A stretch of 64,000 nt of DNA from Fibrobacter succinogenes (GTDB taxonomy: Bacteria > Fibrobacterota > Fibrobacteria > Fibrobacterales > Fibrobacteraceae): the NCBI GenBank assembly GCA_902756345.1, contig CACVQR010000004.1:310001-374000 (forward strand), in the 5' to 3' direction. The notes beneath the pieces are model-generated. The model searched no databases, was not told the DNA's origin, and saw only the letters and a program-made list of their open reading frames with translations. Position 1 is the stretch's first letter; every line of letters begins with the position of its first letter. This document shows positions 1-8,918 of the stretch, piece by piece. A program made the translations under genes and the position numbers.

Positions 1-1014
1 AGCAATCCGCAAGCGACCCAGTTGATTCTGAACCGCTACAGCAAGGCCATCGGCGCAAAGTTCGTGACGCTGCTTCCGATTTCGCCCAAAACCCGTTACC
101 CGCAATTCTTTAGCGGCAAGCGCAACCTGTACACGATCGACCCCGCCGCTGACAGGCTATTCACTATTAACGCCGAAACCGGCGAACTGCGTTCTGCCAA
201 GTACATTGGCGCACTCGACAACAGCCCCGTTATCGACAACGACGAAAACACGCTGGTCATTGCTTCGGGCTACAACATTTCGATTTACGACCTGAACAGG
301 GATGTTTCCCCCGCCAATTTGCAACTTCCGGGAAAAGCGTTCAAGATGAACGTGACCGAGAACGCGATTTACATTTCGACATGGAACGGTTTTTTGCTCA
401 AGATTCTGAAACCCGACAATAAACTGGCCTGGTCGAGAAAGATTTTCTCTGTACCCTTCTTGCATTCCAAATCGGACAATACGATTTACGCCTGCAACCT
501 GGAAGGCGAATTTGTCGCGCTCGATGACGAAGCCGGACAAATAGAAGAAAATTCTGCCCGAAAGATCCCCGGGCAGATTTCGCACTTGCTCAGCACGGAT
601 TCCATTATCGCGGTCGCAAGCGGCAACAAGCTTTACCTATTCAACCTGAAGAAGAAAGACGCCACCCCGCTCCAGATTCTAATGGAAAACGCGGTGTCTT
701 CTTTGCAGGTGATTACGGATCACGGCGAAAGGAAATTCCTTGTTGGCCTTTCGGACCAGTCCATTTTACTTTACTCTGAAGCAGGCGCCCCGCTGTGGAA
801 ATTCAACGGTAAGAACGCTGCGTTCCCAAGGCCCTTCGTGAAGGATGGTTTCGCTTGGATTGACCAAGGAAACGAAGTTATCGGCATTTCCTTGAAGACG
901 GGTAAAAAGGAGCGGAAATACAGCACTCCGGGCGGAGCCGGCACACCGTTTATACTAAATCATACTTTGTTCAGCGCCTCTCCAAAGCGTTTGCTATACG
1001 GATTCACGCTATAA
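1..1014 (+). CDS. PQQ/WD40-like beta-propeller protein, 5' end outside the window
   Basis: The frame is open from base 1 to the stop at 1012-1014, so the start lies to the left. About 337 residues are visible. They form repeated short beta-rich blocks with Trp/Asp motifs (LYTIDPAADRLFTINAETGEL, ISTWNGFLLKILKPDNKLAWS, ILLYSEAGAPLWKFNGK), typical of PQQ-like or quinoprotein-type propeller blades. Substrate and location cannot be told because the N-terminus is missing. A terminator hairpin follows at 1021-1047. Propeller fold: inferred. Exact function: unknown. Confidence 0.6.
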   Translation, partial: SNPQATQLILNRYSKAIGAKFVTLLPISPKTRYPQFFSGKRNLYTIDPAADRLFTINAETGELRSAKYIGALDNSPVIDNDENTLVIASGYNISIYDLNRDVSPANLQLPGKAFKMNVTENAIYISTWNGFLLKILKPDNKLAWSRKIFSVPFLHSKSDNTIYACNLEGEFVALDDEAGQIEENSARKIPGQISHLLSTDSIIAVASGNKLYLFNLKKKDATPLQILMENAVSSLQVITDHGERKFLVGLSDQSILLYSEAGAPLWKFNGKNAAFPRPFVKDGFAWIDQGNEVIGISLKTGKKERKYSTPGGAGTPFILNHTLFSASPKRLLYGFTL

Positions 1015-1020
1015 TCCCGA

Positions 1021-1047
1021 AAATGCCCTGAAAAAGGGTGTTTTTCT
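1021..1047 (+). terminator. Terminator after the propeller gene
   Basis: A 9-bp stem with two G-U pairs (1021-1029 with 1035-1043) is followed by a T-rich tract. It lies 7 bp after the stop codon. Confidence 0.6.
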
Positions 1048-1103
1048 TATCTTGTAAACAAATTTTGGTGGTTTTTTTGTTAAAAACACACTAAATTTAT
1101 GAT

Positions 1104-2912
1104 ATGGATTATGGGAATATAAAGAATTCTTTGGGATGCACGGTTAAACATCGTGCTCGATACTTTTTCACTCTGGCATCCGCTCTTGGGGCGTTCTTCG
1201 TTATCGGTTGTAACGAAGAAACCAAACCTGCTCAGGACAAGGTTCAGTCGGAATACGAACGCAGCGAGACCCTGTATATCGGTGGTTTTGACTGGACGCC
1301 GCCTTCTTCTTTCAACCCGTTGGATTACAACCCCAACTTCCCCATCGACGGCAACAGCCGCATTACCTACGAGTCGCTGCTGACGTACAACCAGTTGACC
1401 GGCGAACTCGAGCCCATGCTTGCCGACAGCTATACCAGTGACGAAGACAAGATTACGGTTCACCTGGACACCAAGGCGCGTTGGAGCAACGGTTCCCCCG
1501 TTACCGTCGACGACGTTCTTTACACATTCAAGATTGACTCCTTGCTGCCCACGCCGCGTCACGGCAACTGGCAATTCCTGAGCGAAATCACCAACGATGG
1601 TGGCAACAACATTTCGTTCCATTTCAGCAAGAACAAGAACCCCTTGATTATCTTGAATGCCATTGCCGAAACCTCGATTCTCCCGAAGGCCGTATTCGAG
1701 CCGCTCATCCAGGGGGCGAAGTCCGGCAAGACCTACGACATGAACCGCATTGCCGAATTCAAGAACGATTCTATGCCGGTGGTTTCGGGACCGTACAACC
1801 TCAAGACTTATTCCCCCGACCAGATTGTCCTGGAACGTAACGACAAGTACTGGGGCAACTATAAGTTCAGCGGAAAGAAGCCCTCTCCCAAGTATATCAT
1901 CCATTCCCTGTACAACAGCAACAACCAGTTCAACAGCGCCATGACCAAGGGTAACTTGGACATTTCGTCTGTGTTCCTGCCCCGTATTTGGGAAAAGGCC
2001 AGAGACAGCATTCGCGCCTGGAGCCGCAACGAGCCGTACCACCTGCCCGGTTCCATCACGACACTTTTCATTGCGCACACCCGCACTCCTTTTGATGATG
2101 TGGAACTCCGTCGTGCCATGATGCACGCCATCAACTTCGAAAAGATCAAGGCTCGCGCCATTTCGAACTACACACCGGTGATTCAGCCCGGGTTTATCTT
2201 GCCCTTCGGAACCGAATCCAAGTATTTCAACAAGGAAGATGCAGACAAGTACGGATATTCCTACGATGTCGAAAAGGCCAAGGAAATCCTTACGAAGGCC
2301 GGCTACAGCTGGGACGATAACGGTAGGCTGATCGACAAGAAGAAACAGCCCGTCCGTAGTTTCACCATTGAATGCCCGCAGGGTTGGACCGACTGGGAGG
2401 ATGCCATCAAGGTCATCGTCGAATCCCTCAATGAAATCGGTCTTGCCGCCGAAGAAAAGTTCGTGGACTACAGCGTGTGGGACAAGAACCTGCGCCTCGG
2501 TACATTCGACCTTGCCATGAAGACACAGACGGCCGAACTTTCGGCTGCATCTCCGTGGAACCGTTTTGATCAGGTGATGGGCTCCGTCTCTTACAGACCT
2601 ATTGGCGAAGAAGCATTCGCCAACCAAGGCCGCTACAAGAACGAAGACGCGGACAAGCTGCTGGAAAAGATTCCTGCTCTCACCGACGAAAAGGAACTCA
2701 CCGAAGCCTACCGTGCTTTGAACCGTATCTTCATGGAAACGATTCCGGTACTTCCGATCATGTACCGCCCCACGCAGTTCTACCAGTTCTCTACCAAGCA
2801 CTGGACGAATTTCCCGACCGAAGAAAACCCGTACGCTCCGCCACAGAGCCTTGTGGTTGCCGCTGGCGTGAAGGGTCTCTGGAAAATTGTACCGCAACCA
2901 AATGCGAAGTAA
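1104..2912 (+). CDS. ABC transporter substrate-binding lipoprotein, family 5 (peptide/oligosaccharide type)
   Basis: This 602-residue protein has a basic N-terminus, a hydrophobic stretch and a lipobox ending FFVIGC near residue 36, so it should be a lipoprotein. The body fits SBP family 5 (DppA/OppA-like): YESLLTYNQLTGELEPMLADSY near the start, an RWSNGSPVTVDDVLYTFK motif, then RRAMMHAINFEKI and late FDLAMKTQT. Such proteins feed peptides or oligosaccharides to an ABC importer, but no permease or ATPase genes are adjacent. No clear Shine-Dalgarno precedes the ATG at 1104. A TAAATT box ends 6 bp before it, so the mRNA may be leaderless. The ligand cannot be predicted. Confidence 0.85.
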   Translation: MDYGNIKNSLGCTVKHRARYFFTLASALGAFFVIGCNEETKPAQDKVQSEYERSETLYIGGFDWTPPSSFNPLDYNPNFPIDGNSRITYESLLTYNQLTGELEPMLADSYTSDEDKITVHLDTKARWSNGSPVTVDDVLYTFKIDSLLPTPRHGNWQFLSEITNDGGNNISFHFSKNKNPLIILNAIAETSILPKAVFEPLIQGAKSGKTYDMNRIAEFKNDSMPVVSGPYNLKTYSPDQIVLERNDKYWGNYKFSGKKPSPKYIIHSLYNSNNQFNSAMTKGNLDISSVFLPRIWEKARDSIRAWSRNEPYHLPGSITTLFIAHTRTPFDDVELRRAMMHAINFEKIKARAISNYTPVIQPGFILPFGTESKYFNKEDADKYGYSYDVEKAKEILTKAGYSWDDNGRLIDKKKQPVRSFTIECPQGWTDWEDAIKVIVESLNEIGLAAEEKFVDYSVWDKNLRLGTFDLAMKTQTAELSAASPWNRFDQVMGSVSYRPIGEEAFANQGRYKNEDADKLLEKIPALTDEKELTEAYRALNRIFMETIPVLPIMYRPTQFYQFSTKHWTNFPTEENPYAPPQSLVVAAGVKGLWKIVPQPNAK

Positions 2913-2935
2913 AAAATCCGGATTTACAGCTTTTG

Positions 2936-2964
2936 AAAACGCCCGTTTACAGGGCGTTTTTCTG
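2936..2964 (+). terminator. Rho-independent terminator after the substrate-binding protein
   Basis: A perfect 9-bp stem (AAAACGCCC 2936-2944 with GGGCGTTTT 2952-2960) has a 7-base loop and a T-rich tail. Confidence 0.8.
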
Positions 2965-3019
2965 TTTTCAGCCCACAAAAAAACTATTTTTAGTTCGATA
3001 CTTCTTAATGGAGGCCCCT

Positions 3020-3829
3020 ATGGGTAAATCTCGTTTTATTTTGCCGAATGCGTTTACCAGCATGAATTTTCTTCTGGGCGTTTTTGCCATCTGTTGGGTG
3101 ACCGGCGCATTCAGTTCCTTTACAACTTCTGACCCTATTCGCACCGGTGCCTATTTCATTATCTTGAGCGTTCTCCTGGACAAGCTGGATGGCTTTGCCG
3201 CCCGTCTCGTGAATGCAAGTTCCGAGTTCGGCGCCCAGTTCGACAGCCTTGCCGACCTGATTGCTTTTGGCCTTGCTCCGGCCTTTACGATTTTCTTTGC
3301 CTATAAGACCCTGTCCCCGGAATGGTTCCAGGCCAACGGCGCACTCCTGATTGTCACCTTCTCGATTTACGTGCTCTGTGCCGCCATGCGCCTCGCCAAG
3401 TACAACGCCTGCGATAGCGACACCTACCACCACCACTTCTCGGGACTTCCGTCCACCTTTGCAGGAGCAATCAACGCAATCCTGATCGTGTACCTGAAGG
3501 CAAACGGCCTGTTCGAAAATTCCGAAAGCCCCATGATGTTCGTCCCCGTTCTGGTGATGCTCGTGACCGGACTTTTGATGGTGAGCCCGCTCTTCTTGCC
3601 CAAGCTCCAGCCGCGCAGGAACCAGCTGTTCAACATCGGCCAGGCTATCCTTATTGTAATTACCTATATCTGCGGGTTCCTGTTCATTTCGGAAAAGGTC
3701 CCGTTCATTCTGGAATACCTGCTGATTCTTTGCTCCAGCTACCTGGTGATCGGATTTACAGTCGGCCTTGTCCAGCGTAAAAAGATTATCGAAAACGCTG
3801 AAAAGAACAAGATCGAGGAACGCCGCTAA
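3020..3829 (+). CDS. pssA: CDP-diacylglycerol-serine O-phosphatidyltransferase
   Basis: This integral membrane enzyme joins CDP-diacylglycerol and serine to make phosphatidylserine, the precursor of phosphatidylethanolamine. The CDP-alcohol phosphotransferase signature DG-x2-AR-x8-G-x3-D-x3-D is intact (DGFAARLVNASSEFGAQFDSLAD). Several hydrophobic segments follow, as expected for a type II PssA of about 270 residues. I chose the ATG at 3020 because GGAGG ends 5 bp before it. An earlier in-frame ATG at 3008 has no such site. The stop overlaps the 3' end of the convergent peptidase gene by 4 bp. Confidence 0.9.
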   Translation: MGKSRFILPNAFTSMNFLLGVFAICWVTGAFSSFTTSDPIRTGAYFIILSVLLDKLDGFAARLVNASSEFGAQFDSLADLIAFGLAPAFTIFFAYKTLSPEWFQANGALLIVTFSIYVLCAAMRLAKYNACDSDTYHHHFSGLPSTFAGAINAILIVYLKANGLFENSESPMMFVPVLVMLVTGLLMVSPLFLPKLQPRRNQLFNIGQAILIVITYICGFLFISEKVPFILEYLLILCSSYLVIGFTVGLVQRKKIIENAEKNKIEERR

Positions 3830-4500
3830 ACGGATTCAAGCCACAGCGCAAACGAAAGCGCGTAGCGGTCAAACAAAGCCTCTAAAGACATTCTCGGAAG
3901 TTCCAGGGTGATACACTCTGGACTTTTTTGTTGTTTACACCAAGTGCCGAGGCTACCCGGCGTAGGGTATCCAATGTCGGCGTGCCAAGGGACCCCGAAG
4001 GCTTCGCACAGCGATTCAACCATGGGCGTGCATACGGGAGCGTCGACGCAGGCCATAGGCGCATGCATCGAAAGGATTGCCTCGGGAGAAAGCTTTTGGA
4101 TAAGAGCAACAAGGGCGGCTGTCTCCGGTTCGCTTCCGGGAGCATTCCCCGTCGAAAGAAACGTGTCGCGCGGGGCCTCCAGAATCGAACGGGTGCCTAC
4201 AGGATCCTTGCTCCAATTGGAGGTCGGGAAACTGCGGTTAAGGTCTACCCCATTGGCGTTTCCTCGGGTGCCAAGAGTCATGCCATCGGGATTGGCGCAA
4301 AGGACAAAGGCGACCGATTCAAAAGGCTTTTCAAACGCCCGAAGCACGCGACTCAGCAAGAACGTGGTTTCAGGTTCTTCGCCGTGGATACCCGCAACAA
4401 CCAGCAAGCGGCACTTACCGGAGCACGGAATGTAACGCAAGGATGCGCCAAGGGCGGAGCGTCCGTAAGTAGCAAATGGAAGAGCGAGAGTTGAGCGCAT
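3826..4500 (-). CDS. mpaA: M14 family zinc peptidase, MpaA-like (murein peptide amidase)
   Basis: This 224-residue protein belongs to the M14 carboxypeptidase fold. Zinc ligands are visible in GIHGEEPET (HxxE) and in SMHAP. The substrate-binding stretch NPDGMTLGTRGNANGVDLNRSF carries the Arg/Asn/Arg set, and the catalytic Glu is likely in ITLELPR. Known MpaA removes the gamma-D-Glu-diaminopimelate linkage from murein peptides during recycling. There is no signal peptide, so it is probably cytoplasmic. It is the third gene of a minus-strand run after ruvC and an M15 peptidase, 8 bp after the latter, which supports a role in peptidoglycan turnover. The exact cleavage specificity is inferred. 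Confidence 0.75.
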   Translation of the reverse strand: MRSTLALPFATYGRSALGASLRYIPCSGKCRLLVVAGIHGEEPETTFLLSRVLRAFEKPFESVAFVLCANPDGMTLGTRGNANGVDLNRSFPTSNWSKDPVGTRSILEAPRDTFLSTGNAPGSEPETAALVALIQKLSPEAILSMHAPMACVDAPVCTPMVESLCEAFGVPWHADIGYPTPGSLGTWCKQQKSPECITLELPRMSLEALFDRYALSFALWLESV

Positions 4501-4508
4501 GATAAGTT

Positions 4509-5183
4509 CTAAACAAAATACGGGTAGATATAGTTTTCGGCAAGCGATTCGAGATTGTCGAGCAAGGCGGACTTACAGGCAATATCGGTCTTTTCGTAAA
4601 GGGCGCGGAGGTCTTTCAGCGAGAAATTTTCAAGGTACTTGCGCGAGGTCGGCAGGTGCGCGATGTGCCACTTTTCGGGCTGGATTTTACCGCGGCCAGG
4701 TACGAACACGCGCTCGAAGCCGAAGGACTCGCCCGCCCCGATCAGTTCCGAGAGTTTTTCATGAAAGGGGCGGAACATGCCGTCACATTCGGCAGGCGTG
4801 AGTTCCACCTCGTAGCCGGCGGGGCACGCATTGCCATCGACCACGTCTAAATCGGTCCCCAAATGGTGACGGCTTGCGCCAGGGAGCGCCGACCAAGTTA
4901 AAATTGCATACATCAATTCTTCATCGTCGTCCGGGCGCTCCATGGGGAGTCCTTCGGCGGAAAGAAGTTTCAATTCACCGCTTGCCTTACGATTCCAAAT
5001 CGAAAGTTGACGTTCAAACGGGCGGTAGGCAGATTCAATGCGGAGTGCAAAGCCGGACTTTGCGAAAGTCTCTTTTAATTTGTTGTAATCGCCGAGAACC
5101 TGTTTGTCTACGATGTAGCCGTCGACCTCTACAAAATCGGCGGAATCAACCGGACGAAGGCCGTAACAAATCTTGGAGTCCAT
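4509..5183 (-). CDS. M15 family peptidase (D-Ala-D-Ala carboxypeptidase/dipeptidase, VanY/VanX-like)
   Basis: This 224-residue protein carries the M15 zinc signature SRHHLGTDLD (SxHxxGxxxD) plus the downstream EKWHIAH, which together supply His/Asp/His ligands and the catalytic Glu. RIESAYRPFERQ is the conserved upstream Arg motif. The enzyme should trim D-Ala ends or crosslink peptides of peptidoglycan. The start at 5183 overlaps the ruvC stop by one base (TGATG), giving translational coupling. A longer in-frame version inside ruvC is possible but less likely. I see no signal peptide, so a cytoplasmic recycling role is plausible. Confidence 0.8.
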   Translation of the reverse strand: MDSKICYGLRPVDSADFVEVDGYIVDKQVLGDYNKLKETFAKSGFALRIESAYRPFERQLSIWNRKASGELKLLSAEGLPMERPDDDEELMYAILTWSALPGASRHHLGTDLDVVDGNACPAGYEVELTPAECDGMFRPFHEKLSELIGAGESFGFERVFVPGRGKIQPEKWHIAHLPTSRKYLENFSLKDLRALYEKTDIACKSALLDNLESLAENYIYPYFV

Positions 5184-5761
5184 CAGACATGCCCTCCCAT
5201 CTTTTCTATCAAGTCTAACCACTGCTTGGTCGTGGTCTTCTTTTTGCGCACGACTTTCTTTTTACCAAGAACCCTCGAGACAGCATCGCTTAACGGCGAA
5301 GGGTTGGCATGAGTCCAGGCAATTGCAAGAGCGTCAGAAGCATCGAGCGGAAGATCGCCGCCTTGAATGCCAAGACGCGCAAAAATCATGTTGGCCACCT
5401 GTTCCTTGGATGCCCCGCCATCGCCTGTAACGGCTTGCTTGACCACACGTGGACTATATTCGCTATAAGTCATGCCACGCTTGCGGCAGGCTACAAGAAC
5501 GGCCCCGCGAATGTGTCCAAGCACCAGAGCGCTCTTCGCATTCTTAGCAAAAAAGATTCCTTCCATCCCGAAAGAATCTGGCTTGTACTTGTCCAACAAT
5601 TCTTCGAGCCCGGACACGATATGCAACAGACGGTCTTCAAGCGCATGGCTTGCCGGAGCATGCAAAGTTCCGTATTCCAGAACCTTTACTTTCTGCCCGC
5701 TAGACTCGATAAATGCATATCCGGTCGTAATGGTGCCGGGATCTATTCCAAGGACAATCAT
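5183..5761 (-). CDS. ruvC: Holliday junction resolvase RuvC
   Basis: RuvC cuts Holliday junctions symmetrically during recombinational repair together with RuvAB, which are not in this window. The N-terminus MIVLGIDPGTITTGYAF holds the first catalytic Asp. GMEGIFFAKNAKSALVLGHIRG supplies the catalytic Glu, and LPLDASDALAIAWTH the C-terminal acidic residues. The 192-residue length is slightly above the usual 170-180 because of a Lys-rich tail (KKKVVRKKKTTTK) near the C-terminus. It is the first gene of an operon with two peptidoglycan peptidases and is divergent from the primase/helicase-like gene across a 77-bp spacer that contains a palindrome. Confidence 0.93.
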   Translation of the reverse strand: MIVLGIDPGTITTGYAFIESSGQKVKVLEYGTLHAPASHALEDRLLHIVSGLEELLDKYKPDSFGMEGIFFAKNAKSALVLGHIRGAVLVACRKRGMTYSEYSPRVVKQAVTGDGGASKEQVANMIFARLGIQGGDLPLDASDALAIAWTHANPSPLSDAVSRVLGKKKVVRKKKTTTKQWLDLIEKMGGHV

Positions 5762-5795
5762 ACCCTAAAAATTAAAAAGATTTACTACCCTATCG

Positions 5796-5821
5796 CACTA
5801 GAAATAACTAGATTTCTAGTG
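5796..5821. promoter_or_regulatory. 10-bp inverted repeat in the divergent ruvC / primase-like spacer
   Basis: CACTAGAAAT (5796-5805) and ATTTCTAGTG (5812-5821) form perfect arms around a 6-bp spacer. It sits 18 bp before the start at 5839 and 35 bp before ruvC, where a repressor could control both genes. No regulator is identified. Confidence 0.5.
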
Positions 5822-5838
5822 TATAAAAGAGGACTCCT

Positions 5839-7731
5839 ATGATTATTGACCAAGAACATGCAGGAATTGTCATGCGAGCCAAGACCCATCCGCGACAGTT
5901 GGGAATCCCTTTAAGTCGCTGGGGCCGAAACCTGATTGCATGCTGCCCGTTTCATTCTCCCGAAGAAACGTCATTGTTCTTTTATGACGCCCTGGGTTAC
6001 TGGCGCTACCGCTGCCTGCAGTGCGGAAGCGAGGGCGATCTCGTTGAATTTGTTATGCGAAGCCGTTTTAACGGCATGGACGAGCCTGCTGCCCGAGCGG
6101 AAGCGGTTAACTTTTTAGGAAATCTCGAGCCGGAACACGACCTGCAAGAAGAACACCCGTGGATCAAGGAAATCGGTGGCGAAAAATCCAAGGTTCTTGA
6201 AAACTTTGTGCGCTACTGCCACTGGGCCGCTTGCAAGAGTCCGTCTTCTGCCGAATTCCTGGCCGCACGCGGATGGAGCATTGGACAGGCCCAGCTTTAC
6301 GGTATTGGCTATTATAGCGGCGATCCGGAACCGTTCGTGAGTTTTTGCATGATGTCGGGCATCGAACGCCACCAGATCAGTTTCTATCTGGACAACCTGG
6401 ATGCCTACCACGAACCCCGCATTACGATTCCCGCCCGAAATTCCAAGGGCCTGATTCATTCTGTTTACGGACGCCTGATTAACGAAAACGACAGTCCGCA
6501 CACATACGTTTCTTACGCCTCGGGCCCGAGCGACATTCCGTTCAACATCCAGTCCGACGTAACAAAACCGATTGTCGTCGAAGGATTCTTTGACGCCTTG
6601 ACCGCTGACCTCGCCGGCATTCCAGGCGTGGTTTCGACCATGTACCAGGAACTCACCCTGAGTCACTTGTACAAGCTTAAAGCCTGCGGCGCCGAATCGG
6701 TTACAGTAATCCTTAGGCGCGAGGCAGACCGTCGCGAACAGGAATACCGCATTCAGAAATACCTGAAGATGGCGGACCGTCTCAACCTGAAATTCAAATC
6801 GATTGTCCTCCCGAAAGAAGAAACGGTCGACCTGGTGGTACGCAAGAACGGTGCAGACCAGTTGCTTTCGCTTGTCGAGAAAACGGAAACAGACACCGTG
6901 CACACCCACCGCCGTTCCATGCTGTTGCAGGACATCAAGGAGAACTTCGATACGGCCATGGGTTGCCCTCCCGATGTAAGCGTCGGCTATGCGCTCAACA
7001 CCTTCCCGAAACTGACCCAGGAAATTGACGGCATCCAGTCCGGCTGTTTCTATGTGTCTTCGAAACCTTTCGGCCTCAAGACCACGCTCCTTTCGAGCCT
7101 CGCCTTGGACTTGATCCAAAGCAACCCCAATCTCAAGCTGATCTACATCGCCCTCGAAACGCCCCGCCGCCAGATTTTTGACAGGCTCGTAGCCATGCTC
7201 ATTGGCGAATCGGTGCTGACCGTTCGCAAGCAGAGCGAAGACGAAGCCGTGAACCAGAAGATTCTAGAAGCGACTCGCGACTTGATGGCGTTCGTGCGCA
7301 ACAACCGCCTTGAAATTTGGGACGACCAAAATGGCTTTGACAACATCGTACTTCTCCAGAACCTGAAAGAAGAAATCAGGGAACACCGGAACCTGGTCGT
7401 CATCATTGACGGTATCGACCACTTGAAGGTCGCTGACCATTTCGACCTTTCGGATATTCACGAAAGACGTTCCTCGGTGATTCTCGACCTGTACAAGGCA
7501 CTGGACATTCCGATGTTCTTGGGCGGCGAACTCATCGATTCCGAAAAGGGACTCGTGGGCCCGCGCGCCTACCTGCGCGATTCCGACGCTATTTACTGGC
7601 TCGAATCCAAGGGTGGCAACATGTTCCTGACAGTCGATTCCAAGCGCCTCGGCAACAACCAGCTGTACCAAGGGACGCTTTCGATTGACCCGGCTTCGAA
7701 CCGCATGCAAGAAGAAGCCGAGCTCGAATAA
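5839..7731 (+). CDS. Primase-helicase-like protein: CHC2 zinc finger, degenerate Toprim, degenerate DnaB-type ATPase
   Basis: The 630 residues read as a DnaG-like N-terminus fused to a DnaB-like C-terminus. Residues about 35-70 form a CHC2 zinc finger (CCPFHSPEETSLFF, YRCLQCGSEGD). A Toprim-like region follows with VVEGFFDAL, but the usual DxD is replaced by RREADRRE. At about 400-420 a P-loop-like SKPFGLKTTLL lacks the standard GKT, while a Walker-B-like VVIIDGIDHLK and a DnaB-like LETPRRQIFDRL remain. So the architecture is that of phage T7 gp4 or Twinkle, but both active sites look weakened. An accessory DNA-processing or sensing role is inferred. The ATG has an AGAGGA site. The stop overlaps the next start. 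Confidence 0.65.
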   Translation: MIIDQEHAGIVMRAKTHPRQLGIPLSRWGRNLIACCPFHSPEETSLFFYDALGYWRYRCLQCGSEGDLVEFVMRSRFNGMDEPAARAEAVNFLGNLEPEHDLQEEHPWIKEIGGEKSKVLENFVRYCHWAACKSPSSAEFLAARGWSIGQAQLYGIGYYSGDPEPFVSFCMMSGIERHQISFYLDNLDAYHEPRITIPARNSKGLIHSVYGRLINENDSPHTYVSYASGPSDIPFNIQSDVTKPIVVEGFFDALTADLAGIPGVVSTMYQELTLSHLYKLKACGAESVTVILRREADRREQEYRIQKYLKMADRLNLKFKSIVLPKEETVDLVVRKNGADQLLSLVEKTETDTVHTHRRSMLLQDIKENFDTAMGCPPDVSVGYALNTFPKLTQEIDGIQSGCFYVSSKPFGLKTTLLSSLALDLIQSNPNLKLIYIALETPRRQIFDRLVAMLIGESVLTVRKQSEDEAVNQKILEATRDLMAFVRNNRLEIWDDQNGFDNIVLLQNLKEEIREHRNLVVIIDGIDHLKVADHFDLSDIHERRSSVILDLYKALDIPMFLGGELIDSEKGLVGPRAYLRDSDAIYWLESKGGNMFLTVDSKRLGNNQLYQGTLSIDPASNRMQEEAELE

Positions 7732-8918
7732 TGTTCACGATTGTCGACTTTAACAATTTCTGGAGTCCCTCAGGCGGTGGTGTCCGTCGCTACCATTTGC
7801 AAAAGATGGCCTTCTACGAAAGTCAAGAAGACGTCCTGTCCGTTTTCGTGATGCCCGATTCCAAGACCTACACCGAACAAAAGAGCAAAGGGCTCATTAT
7901 CGAGCACGTGGACGCGTACCGGTTCCCGGGCAAGTGGGAATACCGCTTTATGTGGCGGCCTTCGCAGATTAGGCCCGTACTTGAAAAATACAAGCCCCAA
8001 GTAATCGAAGTCGGTTCGCCCTATATTTTGCCCACAGTGGTGCGCCATGTGGCTAAGCAGGTGGTTCCCGAAGCGATTCTCTTGAGCTTTTGGCATGCAG
8101 ACTTCCCTATTACCTATGTGCAGCGCCCTGTCACGAACAAGTTTGGCCGCACGTTAGGCATTCTGGCCAAGAAGGTTGCCTTCTGGTATGCGAGGCAAGA
8201 ATTCAAGCATTTTGACGGCATCCAGGTTTCTTGCGACGAAGTCCTGAAGCGACTCGAAAAGAATCACCTGCCGAAATCCCACTGGATTCCGCTGGGTTGC
8301 GACATCCAGATGTTTTCGCCCGAAAAGCGAGACGAGAAACTGGTTCAGCAGCTAAAGGCCGGAAGACCTGAACGCCTCACCATATTTTTCCCGCACCGTT
8401 TTTGCGAAGAAAAGGGAATTGAACTTTTGCTGGGCGCCTACCCGCTGATTGCAGAAAAACTGGGCTGCGAGCCGGCACTTGTCTTTGCAGGCACAGGACC
8501 GTACCTGCCGCAGGTAGAAGAAGCCGCCCAGAAGTACACGCATATTCAGTACGCCGGTTTTATTTCGTCTATCGATGAAATGGCAAGGCATTACGCCAGC
8601 GTAGACCTGGGGCTCGCCCTTTCGGGCTGGGAAACCTTCGGGCTTTCGATTCTGGAAAGCATGGCCTGCGGAAACGCCCTGATTGGCGCAAGCACCGGTG
8701 CCGCCGCCGAGCATGTGCAAAACTCCGGCGCAGGCGTCATCTTGAGAAAGCGCACGCCCGAAGCCTTGGCAAGCGCCATTGTAGAACTGTACCGTTCGGA
8801 TTTAAGCCAGAAGAAGACGAACGCCCGAACCTACGCCGAAAAATTCAGCTGGAACGATTGCTTCAAGCGGCAATTGGACCTGTACAAACAAATTTATAAC
8901 CAAAAGAGGAACGCATGA
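7731..8918 (+). CDS. Glycosyltransferase family 1/4 (GT-B fold)
   Basis: This 395-residue protein has the N-terminal glycine-rich acceptor loop (SPSGGGVRRYHLQKM) and the C-terminal donor-binding EX7E motif (WETFGLSILESMACGN) of retaining GT4 enzymes. RFCEEKGIELLLGAYPLI and VFAGTGPYLPQVEE are the usual donor-domain strands. It probably moves a nucleotide-activated sugar to a lipid or polysaccharide acceptor on the cytoplasmic side. The donor and acceptor cannot be told. Its ATG overlaps the previous stop (TAATG) and the next gene overlaps by 4 bp, so the three genes are co-translated. Confidence 0.85.
   Translation: MFTIVDFNNFWSPSGGGVRRYHLQKMAFYESQEDVLSVFVMPDSKTYTEQKSKGLIIEHVDAYRFPGKWEYRFMWRPSQIRPVLEKYKPQVIEVGSPYILPTVVRHVAKQVVPEAILLSFWHADFPITYVQRPVTNKFGRTLGILAKKVAFWYARQEFKHFDGIQVSCDEVLKRLEKNHLPKSHWIPLGCDIQMFSPEKRDEKLVQQLKAGRPERLTIFFPHRFCEEKGIELLLGAYPLIAEKLGCEPALVFAGTGPYLPQVEEAAQKYTHIQYAGFISSIDEMARHYASVDLGLALSGWETFGLSILESMACGNALIGASTGAAAEHVQNSGAGVILRKRTPEALASAIVELYRSDLSQKKTNARTYAEKFSWNDCFKRQLDLYKQIYNQKRNA

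Noticed and set aside
1080-2978. A 632-codon open frame on the minus strand opposite the solute-binding protein
   Set aside because: It has no family signature, is rich in Val/Gly/Arg as expected for the antisense of a biased-codon gene, and the plus strand encodes a complete recognisable protein.
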